Below the pieces are notes generated by a model. It did no database searches and was not told the origin of the DNA. It saw nothing but the letters and a program-made list of their open reading frames with translations. A program made the translations under genes and the position numbers. 14,695 nt of DNA from an uncultured Mucispirillum sp. (GTDB taxonomy: Bacteria; Chrysiogenota; Deferribacteres; Deferribacterales; Mucispirillaceae): positions 1-14,695 of the forward strand of contig CALADT010000170.1 in the NCBI GenBank assembly GCA_937890655.1, written 5' to 3'. Each line of letters opens with the position of its first letter. The first letter of the stretch is position 1. Of the stretch, positions 7,336-14,695 are shown in pieces.

Positions 7336-8460
7336 TTATTTATTATATTTTTGTAATTCTTCTTTAGCAAGTAGCTGGTATTTATTTATATTTTCAACTG
7401 CTTCTTCTATGGTTTCCACATTCTTACTTTCTGCTTTACTTAATACATTTTCTATTACAAAAGGAATATCTTGAAAAGTTATTCTCCCTTTTAAAAATGT
7501 CTGCACTGCTTCTTCGTTGGCTGCGTTCATAGCTGTCATAAGTGAGCTTGAATCTGTATTTAATACATTAATGGCTGTTTTTAAGCATTTAAATTTATTT
7601 AAATCCGGCTTAAAGAATGTTAATGATTTTTCTTCAAATAAGTTTACAGGTGGAACATCTGAATTAATACGTTCAGGAAAAGCAAGTGCAACAGCTATCG
7701 GTGTTTTCATATTAGGTAACCCAAGTTGTGCTATGGTGGAACCGTCTGTAAATGTAACATATGAATGAACTACACTTTCTGGGTGTATTGTAACATCAAG
7801 CTTATCTGCTTTTATATCAAATAAATAACGTGCTTCTATTAGCTCTAAACCTTTATTCATCATAGTAGCAGAATCAATAGTTATTTTTGCACCCATAGAC
7901 CAGTTAGGGTGGTTTAGTGCTTCTTGTAAATTAATATACTCAAAAGCATCCCCCGGCCTGTATCTAAATGGGCCGCCACTTGCTGTTAAAGTAATTTTTG
8001 ATACATATTGTTTTCTTTGCCCCATTAGGCATTGAAGTATTGCTGAGTGTTCGCTATCCACAGGTAGCACCTTAACTCCCTGAATACTTGCTTCTTCCAT
8101 AATAATCTTTCCTGCTGTTACTATGGATTCTTTATTTGCCAGTGCAATATGTGTTCCATTATGAACTATATCATAAACTAACTTAACAACTGATACACCA
8201 GAAGCTGCAAATAAAACAATATCTACACCTTCTTGATTAATAATATCTATAATTTTTTTACTGCTATCTTCATTACTTGTTAAAATACTATATTTTGCAT
8301 TTAATTTGTTTTTAGCAACTTCTAGCCCTTTTTTATTATTATGGGCTGTTACAAATATTGTTTCAAATATATCACTATTTGTTGCTACTACCTGTAATCC
8401 GGAAGTCCCTACAGAGCCTGTTACACCAATAATACCTATTTTTTTCTTAATCATAATCAT
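7336..8460 (-). CDS. dxr: 1-deoxy-D-xylulose 5-phosphate reductoisomerase
   Basis: This is the second step of the MEP pathway: rearrangement and NADPH reduction of DXP to 2-C-methylerythritol 4-phosphate. The 374 aa are slightly short of the usual 380-400. The NADPH motif GVTGSVG is at 12-18, ALANKES around 107-112, the metal ligands Asp135 and Glu137 in PVDSEHSA, Ser161 in TASGGPFR, His184 in HPNWSMG, and Ser197, Asn202, Lys203 and Glu206 in DSATMMNKGLE. All expected catalytic residues are present. The first ATG (8460) lies 1 nt after an AAGG, too close, whereas the third codon, also ATG (8454), is 7 nt from it, so translation probably begins at 8454. It follows cdsA after only 3 nt. Its product ultimately feeds UppS two genes upstream. 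Confidence 0.96.
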   Translation of the reverse strand: MIMIKKKIGIIGVTGSVGTSGLQVVATNSDIFETIFVTAHNNKKGLEVAKNKLNAKYSILTSNEDSSKKIIDIINQEGVDIVLFAASGVSVVKLVYDIVHNGTHIALANKESIVTAGKIIMEEASIQGVKVLPVDSEHSAILQCLMGQRKQYVSKITLTASGGPFRYRPGDAFEYINLQEALNHPNWSMGAKITIDSATMMNKGLELIEARYLFDIKADKLDVTIHPESVVHSYVTFTDGSTIAQLGLPNMKTPIAVALAFPERINSDVPPVNLFEEKSLTFFKPDLNKFKCLKTAINVLNTDSSSLMTAMNAANEEAVQTFLKGRITFQDIPFVIENVLSKAESKNVETIEEAVENINKYQLLAKEELQKYNK

Positions 8461-8463
8461 ACC

Positions 8464-9270
8464 TTACATATATTGTATAAGAAAATATAAAACCGGCGCA
8501 CCTATCATTAAAGAATCAAACCTATCAAGTATGCCCCCATGCCCTGGAAGAAGTGAACCACTGTCTTTTGCATTTGCACTTCTTTTCATCATGGATTCCA
8601 TTAAGTCCCCTAATATACCTGCAATAATAATAGCAATAGAAGAAACCGTAGTAAAAAGCATAGTTGCATTTAATATATAATGGTTAAATACAAATGCCAC
8701 AATTAATGCACCTACTATGCCACCTGTAACCCCTTCTATTGTTTTTCCAGGGCTAACTTTTGGTATCATTTTATGTTTACCTATTGCAACACCTGTAAAA
8801 TATGCAAAAGAATCACTTGCCCAAACAACAAAGCATAAATATAAAATATATTGATAGTTTTCAAACATTAAAAGTGGAAAAAATGTAAAAAGGAAAGGCA
8901 CATACATTAGTGCAAAAAAGTTATAAGACACTTCTTCTAAAACGTTTTCAGTTGGGTTTTTAGAAAACATTTTTAGTATAAATAATAAAAATAATGTAAC
9001 AAAAGATATTAATACAAAAATATCAAGCCCAATAAAACAAATAAGTGTAGGCACTATAACTGCTGTTACCCACATTAATTTATCATAAAGTTTAATATTA
9101 TCTTTTCTCATAATATTAATCATTTCTTTTGTCGCAAGTAAAACAAGCACTAAAATAACTGTAAAAAATAAATGTGGATGCCCTTTTATAATTAATAAAA
9201 GTGTTAAAGGTAAAAGTATAAGTGCTACAATTATCCTTGTAATCATCTCTTTTGCTCTGCTTCCTGCCAT
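8464..9270 (-). CDS. cdsA: Phosphatidate cytidylyltransferase
   Basis: This integral membrane enzyme makes CDP-diacylglycerol from phosphatidic acid and CTP, the branch point for phospholipid synthesis. The 268 aa contain about seven or eight hydrophobic segments. The family signature is complete at 226-250: Ser-x2-Lys-Arg, four residues, Lys-Asp, then LPGHGGILDR. Upstream lie SDSFAYFTG (152-160) and the KVSPGKTIEG block (171-180). AAGGAG about 8 nt before the ATG supports the start, with Met9 a weaker alternative. It lies 14 nt after uppS and directly before dxr, in the conserved pyrH-frr-uppS-cdsA-dxr order. Confidence 0.96.
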   Translation of the reverse strand: MAGSRAKEMITRIIVALILLPLTLLLIIKGHPHLFFTVILVLVLLATKEMINIMRKDNIKLYDKLMWVTAVIVPTLICFIGLDIFVLISFVTLFLLFILKMFSKNPTENVLEEVSYNFFALMYVPFLFTFFPLLMFENYQYILYLCFVVWASDSFAYFTGVAIGKHKMIPKVSPGKTIEGVTGGIVGALIVAFVFNHYILNATMLFTTVSSIAIIIAGILGDLMESMMKRSANAKDSGSLLPGHGGILDRFDSLMIGAPVLYFLIQYM

Positions 9271-9284
9271 AATATATGCTCCTT

Positions 9285-10010
9285 TTATTTGCTTATCTGT
9301 TCATCTGTCATACCGAACCTTCGAACACGTTTATTAAATTCATCTATTGCCTTTTCAAACTCTTTCTCATTAAAATCAGGCCATAAAACATCAGTAAAAT
9401 ATAATTCGGCATATGAAATACGCCAAAGCATAAAGTTACTAATACGTTTTTCTCCACTTGTTCTAATAAGTAAATCAATATCATCTAATTGACTGTTATA
9501 AAGGTTGTTACTAATAGTATCTTTATTTATATTATCAATACTTAATTCATTATTTTTTACTTTTGAAGCAATACTTTTTACACAGCTTACAAACTCATCT
9601 TGGCTACTATAACTTAAAGCCATATTTAAAATAAGGCCTTTATTATTTTTTGTAGTTTCCACTAATTCTAAAATAGAGTTCCTTGTTTTTTCAGGTATAA
9701 GCTCTATATTACCAGAAACTACAAACTGCATGTTGTTATCAGTAATAGATGACCATTCAGAAGCAATGTATTCATCAAGAAGTCGCATTAAAAATGTAAC
9801 TTCTTCTTGAGGACGTAACCAGTTTTCAGCAGAAAAGGCAAATATACTCAATGTTTTTAAGTTATTTTTTGCAGCATAAGTTATAATTTTTTTAAGTGCT
9901 TTCACACCTTCTTTATGCCCTAAAAAACGGGGCAGACCACGTTTTTTCGCCCATCTGCCGTTACCGTCCATAATTATTGCTATATGAAGTTTATCTAAGC
10001 CTTGAGGCAT
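9285..10010 (-). CDS. uppS: Undecaprenyl diphosphate synthase (cis-prenyltransferase)
   Basis: It adds isopentenyl units in cis to farnesyl diphosphate to make the C55 lipid carrier for peptidoglycan and other cell-wall polymers. At 241 aa it has typical length. Conserved blocks: IIMDGNGRWAKKRG with Asp15, Asn17 and Arg19, GHKEG (31-35), FAFSAENW (57-64), and IRTSGEKRISNFMLWR (182-197) with Arg183, Arg189, Ser191 and then Glu202 in YAELYFTD. The block that is usually NYGGRDE reads SYSSQDE (133-139), a divergent but probably tolerated change. Its ATG overlaps the frr stop by one base (TAATG), and GGAG inside the last frr codons is the ribosome binding site, so the two are translationally coupled. 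Confidence 0.95.
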   Translation of the reverse strand: MPQGLDKLHIAIIMDGNGRWAKKRGLPRFLGHKEGVKALKKIITYAAKNNLKTLSIFAFSAENWLRPQEEVTFLMRLLDEYIASEWSSITDNNMQFVVSGNIELIPEKTRNSILELVETTKNNKGLILNMALSYSSQDEFVSCVKSIASKVKNNELSIDNINKDTISNNLYNSQLDDIDLLIRTSGEKRISNFMLWRISYAELYFTDVLWPDFNEKEFEKAIDEFNKRVRRFGMTDEQISK

Positions 10011-10564
10011 TATATCTCCATAACTTCTTTTTCTTTAAGTGATGTTATATCATCTATTTTTTTAACTGCGTCATCTGTTACTTTTTGAATATCTTCCTGC
10101 AATTTTTTAGAATCATCTTCACTTATTTCTTTATCTTTTTCTTGTTTTTTAACTTTATCATTAGCATCACGCCTTTCATTACGGATAGCCACTTTTGCAT
10201 CTTCGCCCATTTTTTTCACAACTTTCACAAGCTCTTTTCTTCTTTCTTCTGTAAGCTGTGGGAATGGAACACGTATAATTTTACCATCATTGGAAGGATT
10301 AAACCCCATTTGGCTGTTTTGGATAGCTTTTTCAATTAATGGTATTAGTGTAGCATCCCATGGAGAGATTGTTACAAGTCTTGGTTCTGGTGAAGAAAGA
10401 GATGCAACCCCTGTTAATGGTGTAGGTGTGCCATAATAGTCTACTTTAATATTTTCAAACATAGCAACACTTGCCCTGCCTGTTCTAACCCCTTTTAATT
10501 CTTCTTTATAGAAGTTAATTGATTTTTCTACGGAAGTTTTAAAATCCTTCACTACTTCGCTCAT
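10010..10564 (-). CDS. frr: Ribosome recycling factor
   Basis: Together with EF-G it splits post-termination ribosomes. The 184 aa match the family's usual 180-190. The N-terminal helix leads to KGVRTGRAS (24-32), followed by DYYGTPTPLTGVASLSSPEPR in the beta domain, PPQ-like LPQ variants around VPFPQLTEERRKELVK, and a long charged helix with RNERRDANDKVKK and a lysine/glutamate-rich end. AGGAG about 7 nt before the ATG fixes the start. It lies 20 nt after pyrH and overlaps uppS by one base, as expected in this conserved cluster. Confidence 0.96.
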   Translation of the reverse strand: MSEVVKDFKTSVEKSINFYKEELKGVRTGRASVAMFENIKVDYYGTPTPLTGVASLSSPEPRLVTISPWDATLIPLIEKAIQNSQMGFNPSNDGKIIRVPFPQLTEERRKELVKVVKKMGEDAKVAIRNERRDANDKVKKQEKDKEISEDDSKKLQEDIQKVTDDAVKKIDDITSLKEKEVMEI

Positions 10565-10584
10565 GGTTTTCTCCTGATTTTATA

Positions 10585-11295
10585 TTATTTAACAAGGGTG
10601 CCTATTGCTTCCCCTTTTACTATTTTCATTAAATTATCTTTACCAAACATATCAAATACTATTAAAGGTATTTGGTTATCCATACACATACTTATTGCTG
10701 TTGCATCCATTACTTTTAACCCTTTTGTAAGCACATCTATATAACTTATTTCATCATATTTTGTAGCAGAGCTGTCTTTTTTAGGGTCAGCAGTGTAAAC
10801 ACCGTCTACTTTAGTGGCTTTTAATACTACATCTGCATTAATTTCTGAAGCACGAAGTGTAGCAGTAGTATCTGTTGTAAAATAAGGGTTGCCTGTGCCA
10901 CCTGCAAATATTACAACTCTACCTTTTTCCATATGACGCATAGCTCTGCGTCTTATATAAGGCTCTGCAATTTGACGCATTTCAATAGCTGATTGCACTC
11001 GTGTTTCTATACCGTTCATTTCTAGTGCGTTTTGAACAGATAAACAGTTAATAACTGTTGCAAGCATACCCATATGGTCTGCTGTAACTCTATCCATACC
11101 TTTAGCAGCAGGGGATACACCACGGAATATATTACCGCCGCCAATAACTATACCTATTTTAACGCCCATATCATAAATGGGTTTTATCTCTGATGCTATA
11201 AATTTTACTGTTTCAGCGTCAATACCGTATTGAGCATTACCCATTAATGCTTCGCCACTTAGTTTTAATAGAATTCTATTATATTTTAATTCCAT
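10585..11295 (-). CDS. pyrH: UMP kinase (uridylate kinase)
   Basis: It phosphorylates UMP to UDP with ATP; it is a hexameric amino-acid-kinase-family enzyme of bacteria. The 236 aa show KLSGEALMG at 11-19 with Lys11, the GGGN loop (52-55) and Arg59, Asp73 in DHMGMLATVIN, AGGTGNPYFTTDT (131-143) and the ATP-site block KATKVDGVYTADPK (159-172). A strong AGGGGG sits 6 nt before the ATG. It is the first gene of the cluster here. The rpsB-tsf pair that often precedes pyrH is absent, replaced by a divergently oriented lipoprotein gene. Confidence 0.97.
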   Translation of the reverse strand: MELKYNRILLKLSGEALMGNAQYGIDAETVKFIASEIKPIYDMGVKIGIVIGGGNIFRGVSPAAKGMDRVTADHMGMLATVINCLSVQNALEMNGIETRVQSAIEMRQIAEPYIRRRAMRHMEKGRVVIFAGGTGNPYFTTDTTATLRASEINADVVLKATKVDGVYTADPKKDSSATKYDEISYIDVLTKGLKVMDATAISMCMDNQIPLIVFDMFGKDNLMKIVKGEAIGTLVK

Positions 11296-11326
11296 ACTAT
11301 ACCCCCTAAAATATATTAAACAATTA

Positions 11327-11355
11327 AGAATACTATATTATAATTATATAATCAA
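11327..11355 (-). promoter_or_regulatory. Candidate sigma-70-type promoter for pyrH cluster
   Basis: Read on the minus strand: TTGATT (11350-11355), a 17-nt spacer and TATTCT (11327-11332). This would start transcription near 11320, giving a leader of about 25 nt that includes the strong pyrH ribosome binding site. The surrounding AT content makes chance matches common. Confidence 0.4.
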
Positions 11356-11395
11356 GAATAATTACTACCAAAATTTAAAATTTAATTAATTTTGC

Positions 11396-11423
11396 TTGAC
11401 AAATCACATAAATAATTCATAAA
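11396..11423 (+). promoter_or_regulatory. Candidate promoter for lipoprotein hydrolase gene
   Basis: A consensus -35 TTGACA (11396-11401) is followed after 16 nt by CATAAA (11418-11423). Transcription from it would begin at or next to the ATG at 11430, implying a leaderless or nearly leaderless mRNA. The -35 is convincing; the -10 is weak. Confidence 0.4.
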
Positions 11424-11429
11424 TACCCT

Positions 11430-12266
11430 ATGAAGAATTTAAAAGTTTTATTATTATTTATTATTATTTTAACAATATCTGGTTGTGAAAAATATTTTTT
11501 CTTTCCACAAAAAATACTTTACTATATGCCTGAAACTTGCAAATATTCTCCTGATAATATACTTGTGGAAACAGACGAAGGCAAAACTTTACACGGCTGG
11601 TATTTTAAAACACCTTTAAAAAACCCAAAAGGCACAATATTTTTCCTACATGGCAACTCTAGTAACATTAGCACAGAAAGTGTAGGTATGGTGTGGGTGC
11701 TGGATAAAGGTTATAACTTGCTTACTTTTGATTACAGGGGCTATGGGCTTTCAGAAGGTAAACCTGATATTGAAGGTGTATTAAAAGACGGTCTTGATTT
11801 TACTGATGCTATTATGAAATATAATAAGGTGGATAAAAGAAACTTAATCATACATGGCCAAAGTTTAGGTGGTGCAGTAGCTTCCCATATTGCAGCATAT
11901 TCGCCCCATGCTGAAAAAATAAAAGTCCTTGTGCTTGATTCCACATTTACATCTTGGAAAAGTATATCAAAAGAAATTGCTTCTAAAAACTTTTTTACAT
12001 GGGCATGGCAGCATCCCATAAGCTGGGGTATAACAGGTAAATATTCCACCTTAGAAAATGTAAAAAATAGTAAAATAAAAAATACCATTGTTATGCACTC
12101 TAAAAAAGATGAGTTAATAAGCTATGATAATGCAGAAGCTATATTTAAAATGGCTCATGAAAAAAAGGTTATGATAAATGATGATTATTCTACCCATGCA
12201 GTTATTATGCAAAACCCACGAGTTAGAAATGATTATCTAAATTACATAAATAAATTTATAAAATAA
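11430..12266 (+). CDS. Lipoprotein alpha/beta hydrolase, BEM46/ABHD17-like
   Basis: This is a serine hydrolase of the COG1073 type; the substrate is unknown. The signal peptide ends in a lipobox, LTISGC, with Cys19 as the lipidated residue, so the enzyme is probably membrane-anchored and faces the periplasm. The fold markers are in order: HGNSSN (74-79, oxyanion region), DYRGYGLSEG (101-110), the nucleophile elbow GQSLGG with Ser145, the acid Asp227 in SKKDELIS, and the catalytic His256 in YSTHAV. The 278 aa are normal for the family. No Shine-Dalgarno is visible before the ATG (the preceding bases are AAATACCCT), yet no in-frame start further up makes a better signal peptide. It diverges from pyrH and is about 110 nt upstream of the DUF3015 gene. 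Confidence 0.88.
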   Translation: MKNLKVLLLFIIILTISGCEKYFFFPQKILYYMPETCKYSPDNILVETDEGKTLHGWYFKTPLKNPKGTIFFLHGNSSNISTESVGMVWVLDKGYNLLTFDYRGYGLSEGKPDIEGVLKDGLDFTDAIMKYNKVDKRNLIIHGQSLGGAVASHIAAYSPHAEKIKVLVLDSTFTSWKSISKEIASKNFFTWAWQHPISWGITGKYSTLENVKNSKIKNTIVMHSKKDELISYDNAEAIFKMAHEKKVMINDDYSTHAVIMQNPRVRNDYLNYINKFIK

Positions 12267-12316
12267 ATACTATTAATAATATAGGAAAAAATAATTTAAC
12301 AAATATATTTTTTTTG

Positions 12317-12343
12317 TTGACAGTAAAGTAAATATTGTATAAT
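12317..12343 (+). promoter_or_regulatory. Promoter for DUF3015 gene
   Basis: TTGACA at 12317-12322 and a perfect TATAAT at 12338-12343 are 15 nt apart. The overlapping TTGTTG at 12314-12319 would give an 18-nt spacing. The start of transcription would be near 12350, leaving a leader of about 30 nt with AGGAG at 12367-12371, 7 nt before the ATG. This is the best promoter in the window and suggests strong, separate expression of the small secreted protein. Confidence 0.65.
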
Positions 12344-12378
12344 GTAAACGATAATATATAAAAATCAGGAGTTAAGAT

Positions 12379-12840
12379 ATGAAAAAAATCTTATTAGTTT
12401 TTGTTATTTTTTCCATGATGACTTCATTTGCTTTCGCAGCAGGTGCTGTTAGAAATAATGCAGGTTGTGGCGTAGGAACTATGTTAATGGAGACAGTTGG
12501 TAAACCAAACGGTGGTTGGGTTCTTCAAACTACTGCTTTATGGACAAATGGCATATTATCAAATACTTTTACTATGTCTACAGGAACAATGAACTGTAAA
12601 GGTCATATTAATAAAGCTGTTAGTAACGAAGTTTATGAATTTGTTACAGCTAATATGGATAACTTAGCAAAAGATATTGCTATGGGTCAAGGGGAAACTA
12701 TTAATTCTTTAGGCACTATGCTTGCAGTTAATGATGTTGATGCTTTTGCTACAAGATTACAAGCTAATTTTGGTGAAATTTTCCCTAATGCAGATGTTCA
12801 ATCTGATTCTGTTGCAAACAAAATTGTTAAATTAAGCTAA
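12379..12840 (+). CDS. Small secreted DUF3015-family protein
   Basis: The function is unknown. The 153 aa begin with a clean Sec signal peptide (MKKILLVFVI to AFA, cleavage after residue 20). The mature part shows the DUF3015 pattern: NNAGCGVGTM (27-35), a run of aromatic and polar residues with TTALWTNGILSN, then TFTMSTGTMNC (63-73), followed by a helical half. Cys30 and Cys73 are the only mature cysteines and could form a disulfide in the periplasm. The promoter and ribosome binding site are both strong, so the product may be abundant. It is followed by a hairpin and then, 38 nt after its stop, by the DUF4105 gene, which suggests a shared envelope role. Family assignment is from recognised motifs. 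Confidence 0.82.
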   Translation: MKKILLVFVIFSMMTSFAFAAGAVRNNAGCGVGTMLMETVGKPNGGWVLQTTALWTNGILSNTFTMSTGTMNCKGHINKAVSNEVYEFVTANMDNLAKDIAMGQGETINSLGTMLAVNDVDAFATRLQANFGEIFPNADVQSDSVANKIVKLS

Positions 12841-12848
12841 TCATATAT

Positions 12849-12870
12849 TGAGGGCTATTATAAGCCCTCA
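12849..12870 (+). terminator. Hairpin between DUF3015 and DUF4105 genes
   Basis: An 8-bp stem TGAGGGCT/AGCCCTCA with an ATTATA loop lies 8 nt after the DUF3015 stop codon. The following bases are CTCACTTT, with no true T-run, so termination is probably partial. Only 8 nt separate it from the next start codon, which points to an attenuator or an mRNA-stability element within a bicistronic transcript. Confidence 0.5.
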
Positions 12871-12878
12871 CTCACTTT

Positions 12879-14695
12879 ATGAAACGTATATTATATTCTT
12901 TGTTTTTTATTTTACTTTTTTATAGTTTTTCATATGCTGAACCAAGCCAGTATGGTAAAGATATTGCAAAAAAAGCAGTGGAAGAAAAAGCATACCTTGA
13001 AAGGCCGTGGCATGTTTTAATGCAGTATAAAAAGCCTGCAGGTAGAAAGATACGCAGCCTTGTGGATGATGAACGGTTTTTCCTTTCAAAAAATGGTAAA
13101 TATTCTCCGGAAGATGAACTTGTATCTACAATTCATGCTTTATTTGATAATAGTTTATCTAAAGGTGATGATAATAAACACCCATTATGTGTATATGCTG
13201 GTAGACGTGAATGGATTATAGAACGTTTTAATATAGATAGGAATAAACTTCCTAAAAAAGTATGTAGTAATTATAATAGTTTTTTTAAAAAACTAGATCC
13301 ATCAAGTGTTACAGTTGTATTTCCATTTATGTATCTAAAAAACCCTGCAAGTATGTTCGGCCATACTATGCTTAGAATAAATAACAGTAAAAATGACCCA
13401 CTAACATCCTTTAGTGTTACATTCGCTGCTAACGTTGGCAATAATGTAAATTTATTTAAGTATGCGGTGCTTGGGCTTTTTGGTGGTTATGACGGCTATT
13501 ATACAGTAAAAGAATACTTTAAAACGGCTTATGAATATGGTAATAATGATAATAGAGATATATGGGAATACGATTTAAACTTTACAAAAGAAGAAACCAT
13601 AAAATTATTTAATCATTTGTGGGAACTACAAGATATAGGTAGTCAATATTTTTTCTTTGATGAAAACTGTTCATACAGTATGCTTATGCTTTTAGAATCG
13701 GCACGGCCTGAACTTAACCTTTCAAAAAGTATATTATGGGAAGCACCTACAAATACAGTAAAACTTATAATAAAAGAAGGGCTTGTAATAAATAAAAAAT
13801 ATAGGCCATCACATATTAAAACACTTTACACATATGCAATAGGGTTACCAAAATCAGCCATTACCCTTGCAAATAAAGTGGCATACGGCATAAAAAGTAT
13901 AGAAGATATTAATAACGGCCCATATACATTAGATGAAAAAGTTAGAATATATGATTTAGCTGTGGAAACTATGCGTTTTGATTTTATCCAGAGGGAAGGC
14001 ATAAGTGAAGAAGATTTAGCAGACTATAAAAAGAAAACCATATATTTACTAAGTGAAAGAGCAAAACTAGGGGTTAAAAGCTACACAACAATAGATGTGC
14101 CATACTCTCCTGATACAGGCCATGATATAACAAGAATAAAAGTAGGGTTAGGTGTAGAAAATTTTAAAGAATTTTATACAGAAGTAGGTTTTCAATTAGG
14201 TTTTCATAGTTTAAACGATATTGATAGAGGGTTTATCCAAAACAGCCAGCTAACTGTTTTAGATGTTAATTTAAGGTGGAATACATATACAGGCTATGTT
14301 AACGTGCCGGAAGCTAGTTTATTAAAAGTGGGAGTTTATACTCCTATGAACTATTTAATGAAAAATGTATCATGGAAACTAGAACTTGCAGGGGAAGACA
14401 AATCATTTACAGGGGGCGATAAATTTTGGACACCATATATAAGGGGTGGTGTTGGGTTTACATTAGGTAAAGGTGGTTTTACCACATACTTAACTGCTGA
14501 TTTTGATTTGGCATTTGCAGAAGGTTATAACGATTACTACACAGGGTTAGGGCTTGGTGGTAATTTTGGAATGATGTATAACTTTATAGGTGGTAAACTA
14601 CTTGCAGAAGCCTATTATAGACATTATTTACTAGATAATATGGGAGCAGAGTTTGGAGCAAAAGGGTTATATGCTATACCTGTAACACAAAATAA
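12879..14695 (+). CDS. DUF4105 (Lnb N-terminal-like) envelope protein, C-terminus cut by window edge
   Basis: The frame is open for 605 codons with no stop before the window end. A signal peptide (MKRILYSLFFILLFYSFSYA) starts the protein. The DUF4105 core is clear: VVFPFMYLKNPASMFGHTML with His162, GLFGGYDGYYTVKEYF, RDIWEYDLNFTKEE, HLWELQDIGSQYFFFDENC with Cys264, and ESARPEL. A conserved His before a conserved Cys is the arrangement of permuted papain/NlpC-P60-type folds, so amidase or peptidase activity is possible (inference). After a helical linker comes an amphipathic beta-rich part beginning near ITRIKVGLGVENF, with FHSLNDIDRGF and LDVNLRW, which looks like an outer-membrane barrel. No Shine-Dalgarno is visible before the ATG, and the upstream in-frame TAA at 12861-12863 rules out a distant start. 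It probably shares a transcript with the DUF3015 gene. Confidence 0.85.
   Translation, partial: MKRILYSLFFILLFYSFSYAEPSQYGKDIAKKAVEEKAYLERPWHVLMQYKKPAGRKIRSLVDDERFFLSKNGKYSPEDELVSTIHALFDNSLSKGDDNKHPLCVYAGRREWIIERFNIDRNKLPKKVCSNYNSFFKKLDPSSVTVVFPFMYLKNPASMFGHTMLRINNSKNDPLTSFSVTFAANVGNNVNLFKYAVLGLFGGYDGYYTVKEYFKTAYEYGNNDNRDIWEYDLNFTKEETIKLFNHLWELQDIGSQYFFFDENCSYSMLMLLESARPELNLSKSILWEAPTNTVKLIIKEGLVINKKYRPSHIKTLYTYAIGLPKSAITLANKVAYGIKSIEDINNGPYTLDEKVRIYDLAVETMRFDFIQREGISEEDLADYKKKTIYLLSERAKLGVKSYTTIDVPYSPDTGHDITRIKVGLGVENFKEFYTEVGFQLGFHSLNDIDRGFIQNSQLTVLDVNLRWNTYTGYVNVPEASLLKVGVYTPMNYLMKNVSWKLELAGEDKSFTGGDKFWTPYIRGGVGFTLGKGGFTTYLTADFDLAFAEGYNDYYTGLGLGGNFGMMYNFIGGKLLAEAYYRHYLLDNMGAEFGAKGLYAIPVTQN

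Noticed and set aside
12907..13089. Minus-strand 60-codon frame
   Set aside because: It lies opposite the DUF4105 coding sequence, whose frame is continuous and recognisable.

Overview
The window is AT-rich chromosomal DNA (by eye roughly 30% GC) from what looks like a Gram-negative anaerobe or microaerophile. Evidence for an outer membrane is indirect: a lipoprotein signal, several Sec signal peptides, and a DUF4105 protein with an apparent C-terminal beta-barrel. Gene content, the pyrH-frr-uppS-cdsA-dxr order and base composition would fit a Deferribacterota member such as Mucispirillum. That assignment is inference from memory, not something the sequence proves.

Layout. (1) 3-1217, minus: a secreted M1-like (gluzincin) metallopeptidase, cut by the left window edge, with a non-canonical GAMEN region. 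(2) 1218-1473: divergent AT-rich spacer holding a perfect 24-bp palindrome. (3) 1474-6430, plus: a compact ilvD-ilvB-ilvN-ilvC operon, closed by a long hairpin. It makes 2-acetolactate and 2-aceto-2-hydroxybutyrate, isomerises and reduces them, then dehydrates them to the keto acids of valine and isoleucine. (4) 6431-7335: about 0.9 kb without a gene, occupied mainly by two direct copies of a ~273-bp repeat. Each copy is edged by inverted repeats and shares a 125-bp perfectly identical core that folds into a hairpin. This is the least explained part of the window. (5) 7336-11295, minus: pyrH-frr-uppS-cdsA-dxr, a classic housekeeping cluster joining UMP phosphorylation, ribosome recycling, undecaprenyl diphosphate synthesis, CDP-diacylglycerol synthesis and the MEP isoprenoid pathway. 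(6) 11430-14695, plus: three envelope genes, namely a lipoprotein alpha/beta hydrolase, a small secreted DUF3015 protein and a DUF4105 (Lnb N-terminal-like) protein cut by the right edge.

Most of the window is ordinary metabolism and I see no defence system, CRISPR array, tRNA, rRNA or intact transposase. The points most worth a second look are the paired inverted-repeat elements, the DUF3015-DUF4105 envelope pair, the atypical M1 peptidase, and the absence of Shine-Dalgarno sequences in front of two of the envelope genes when nearly every other gene has a clear one.
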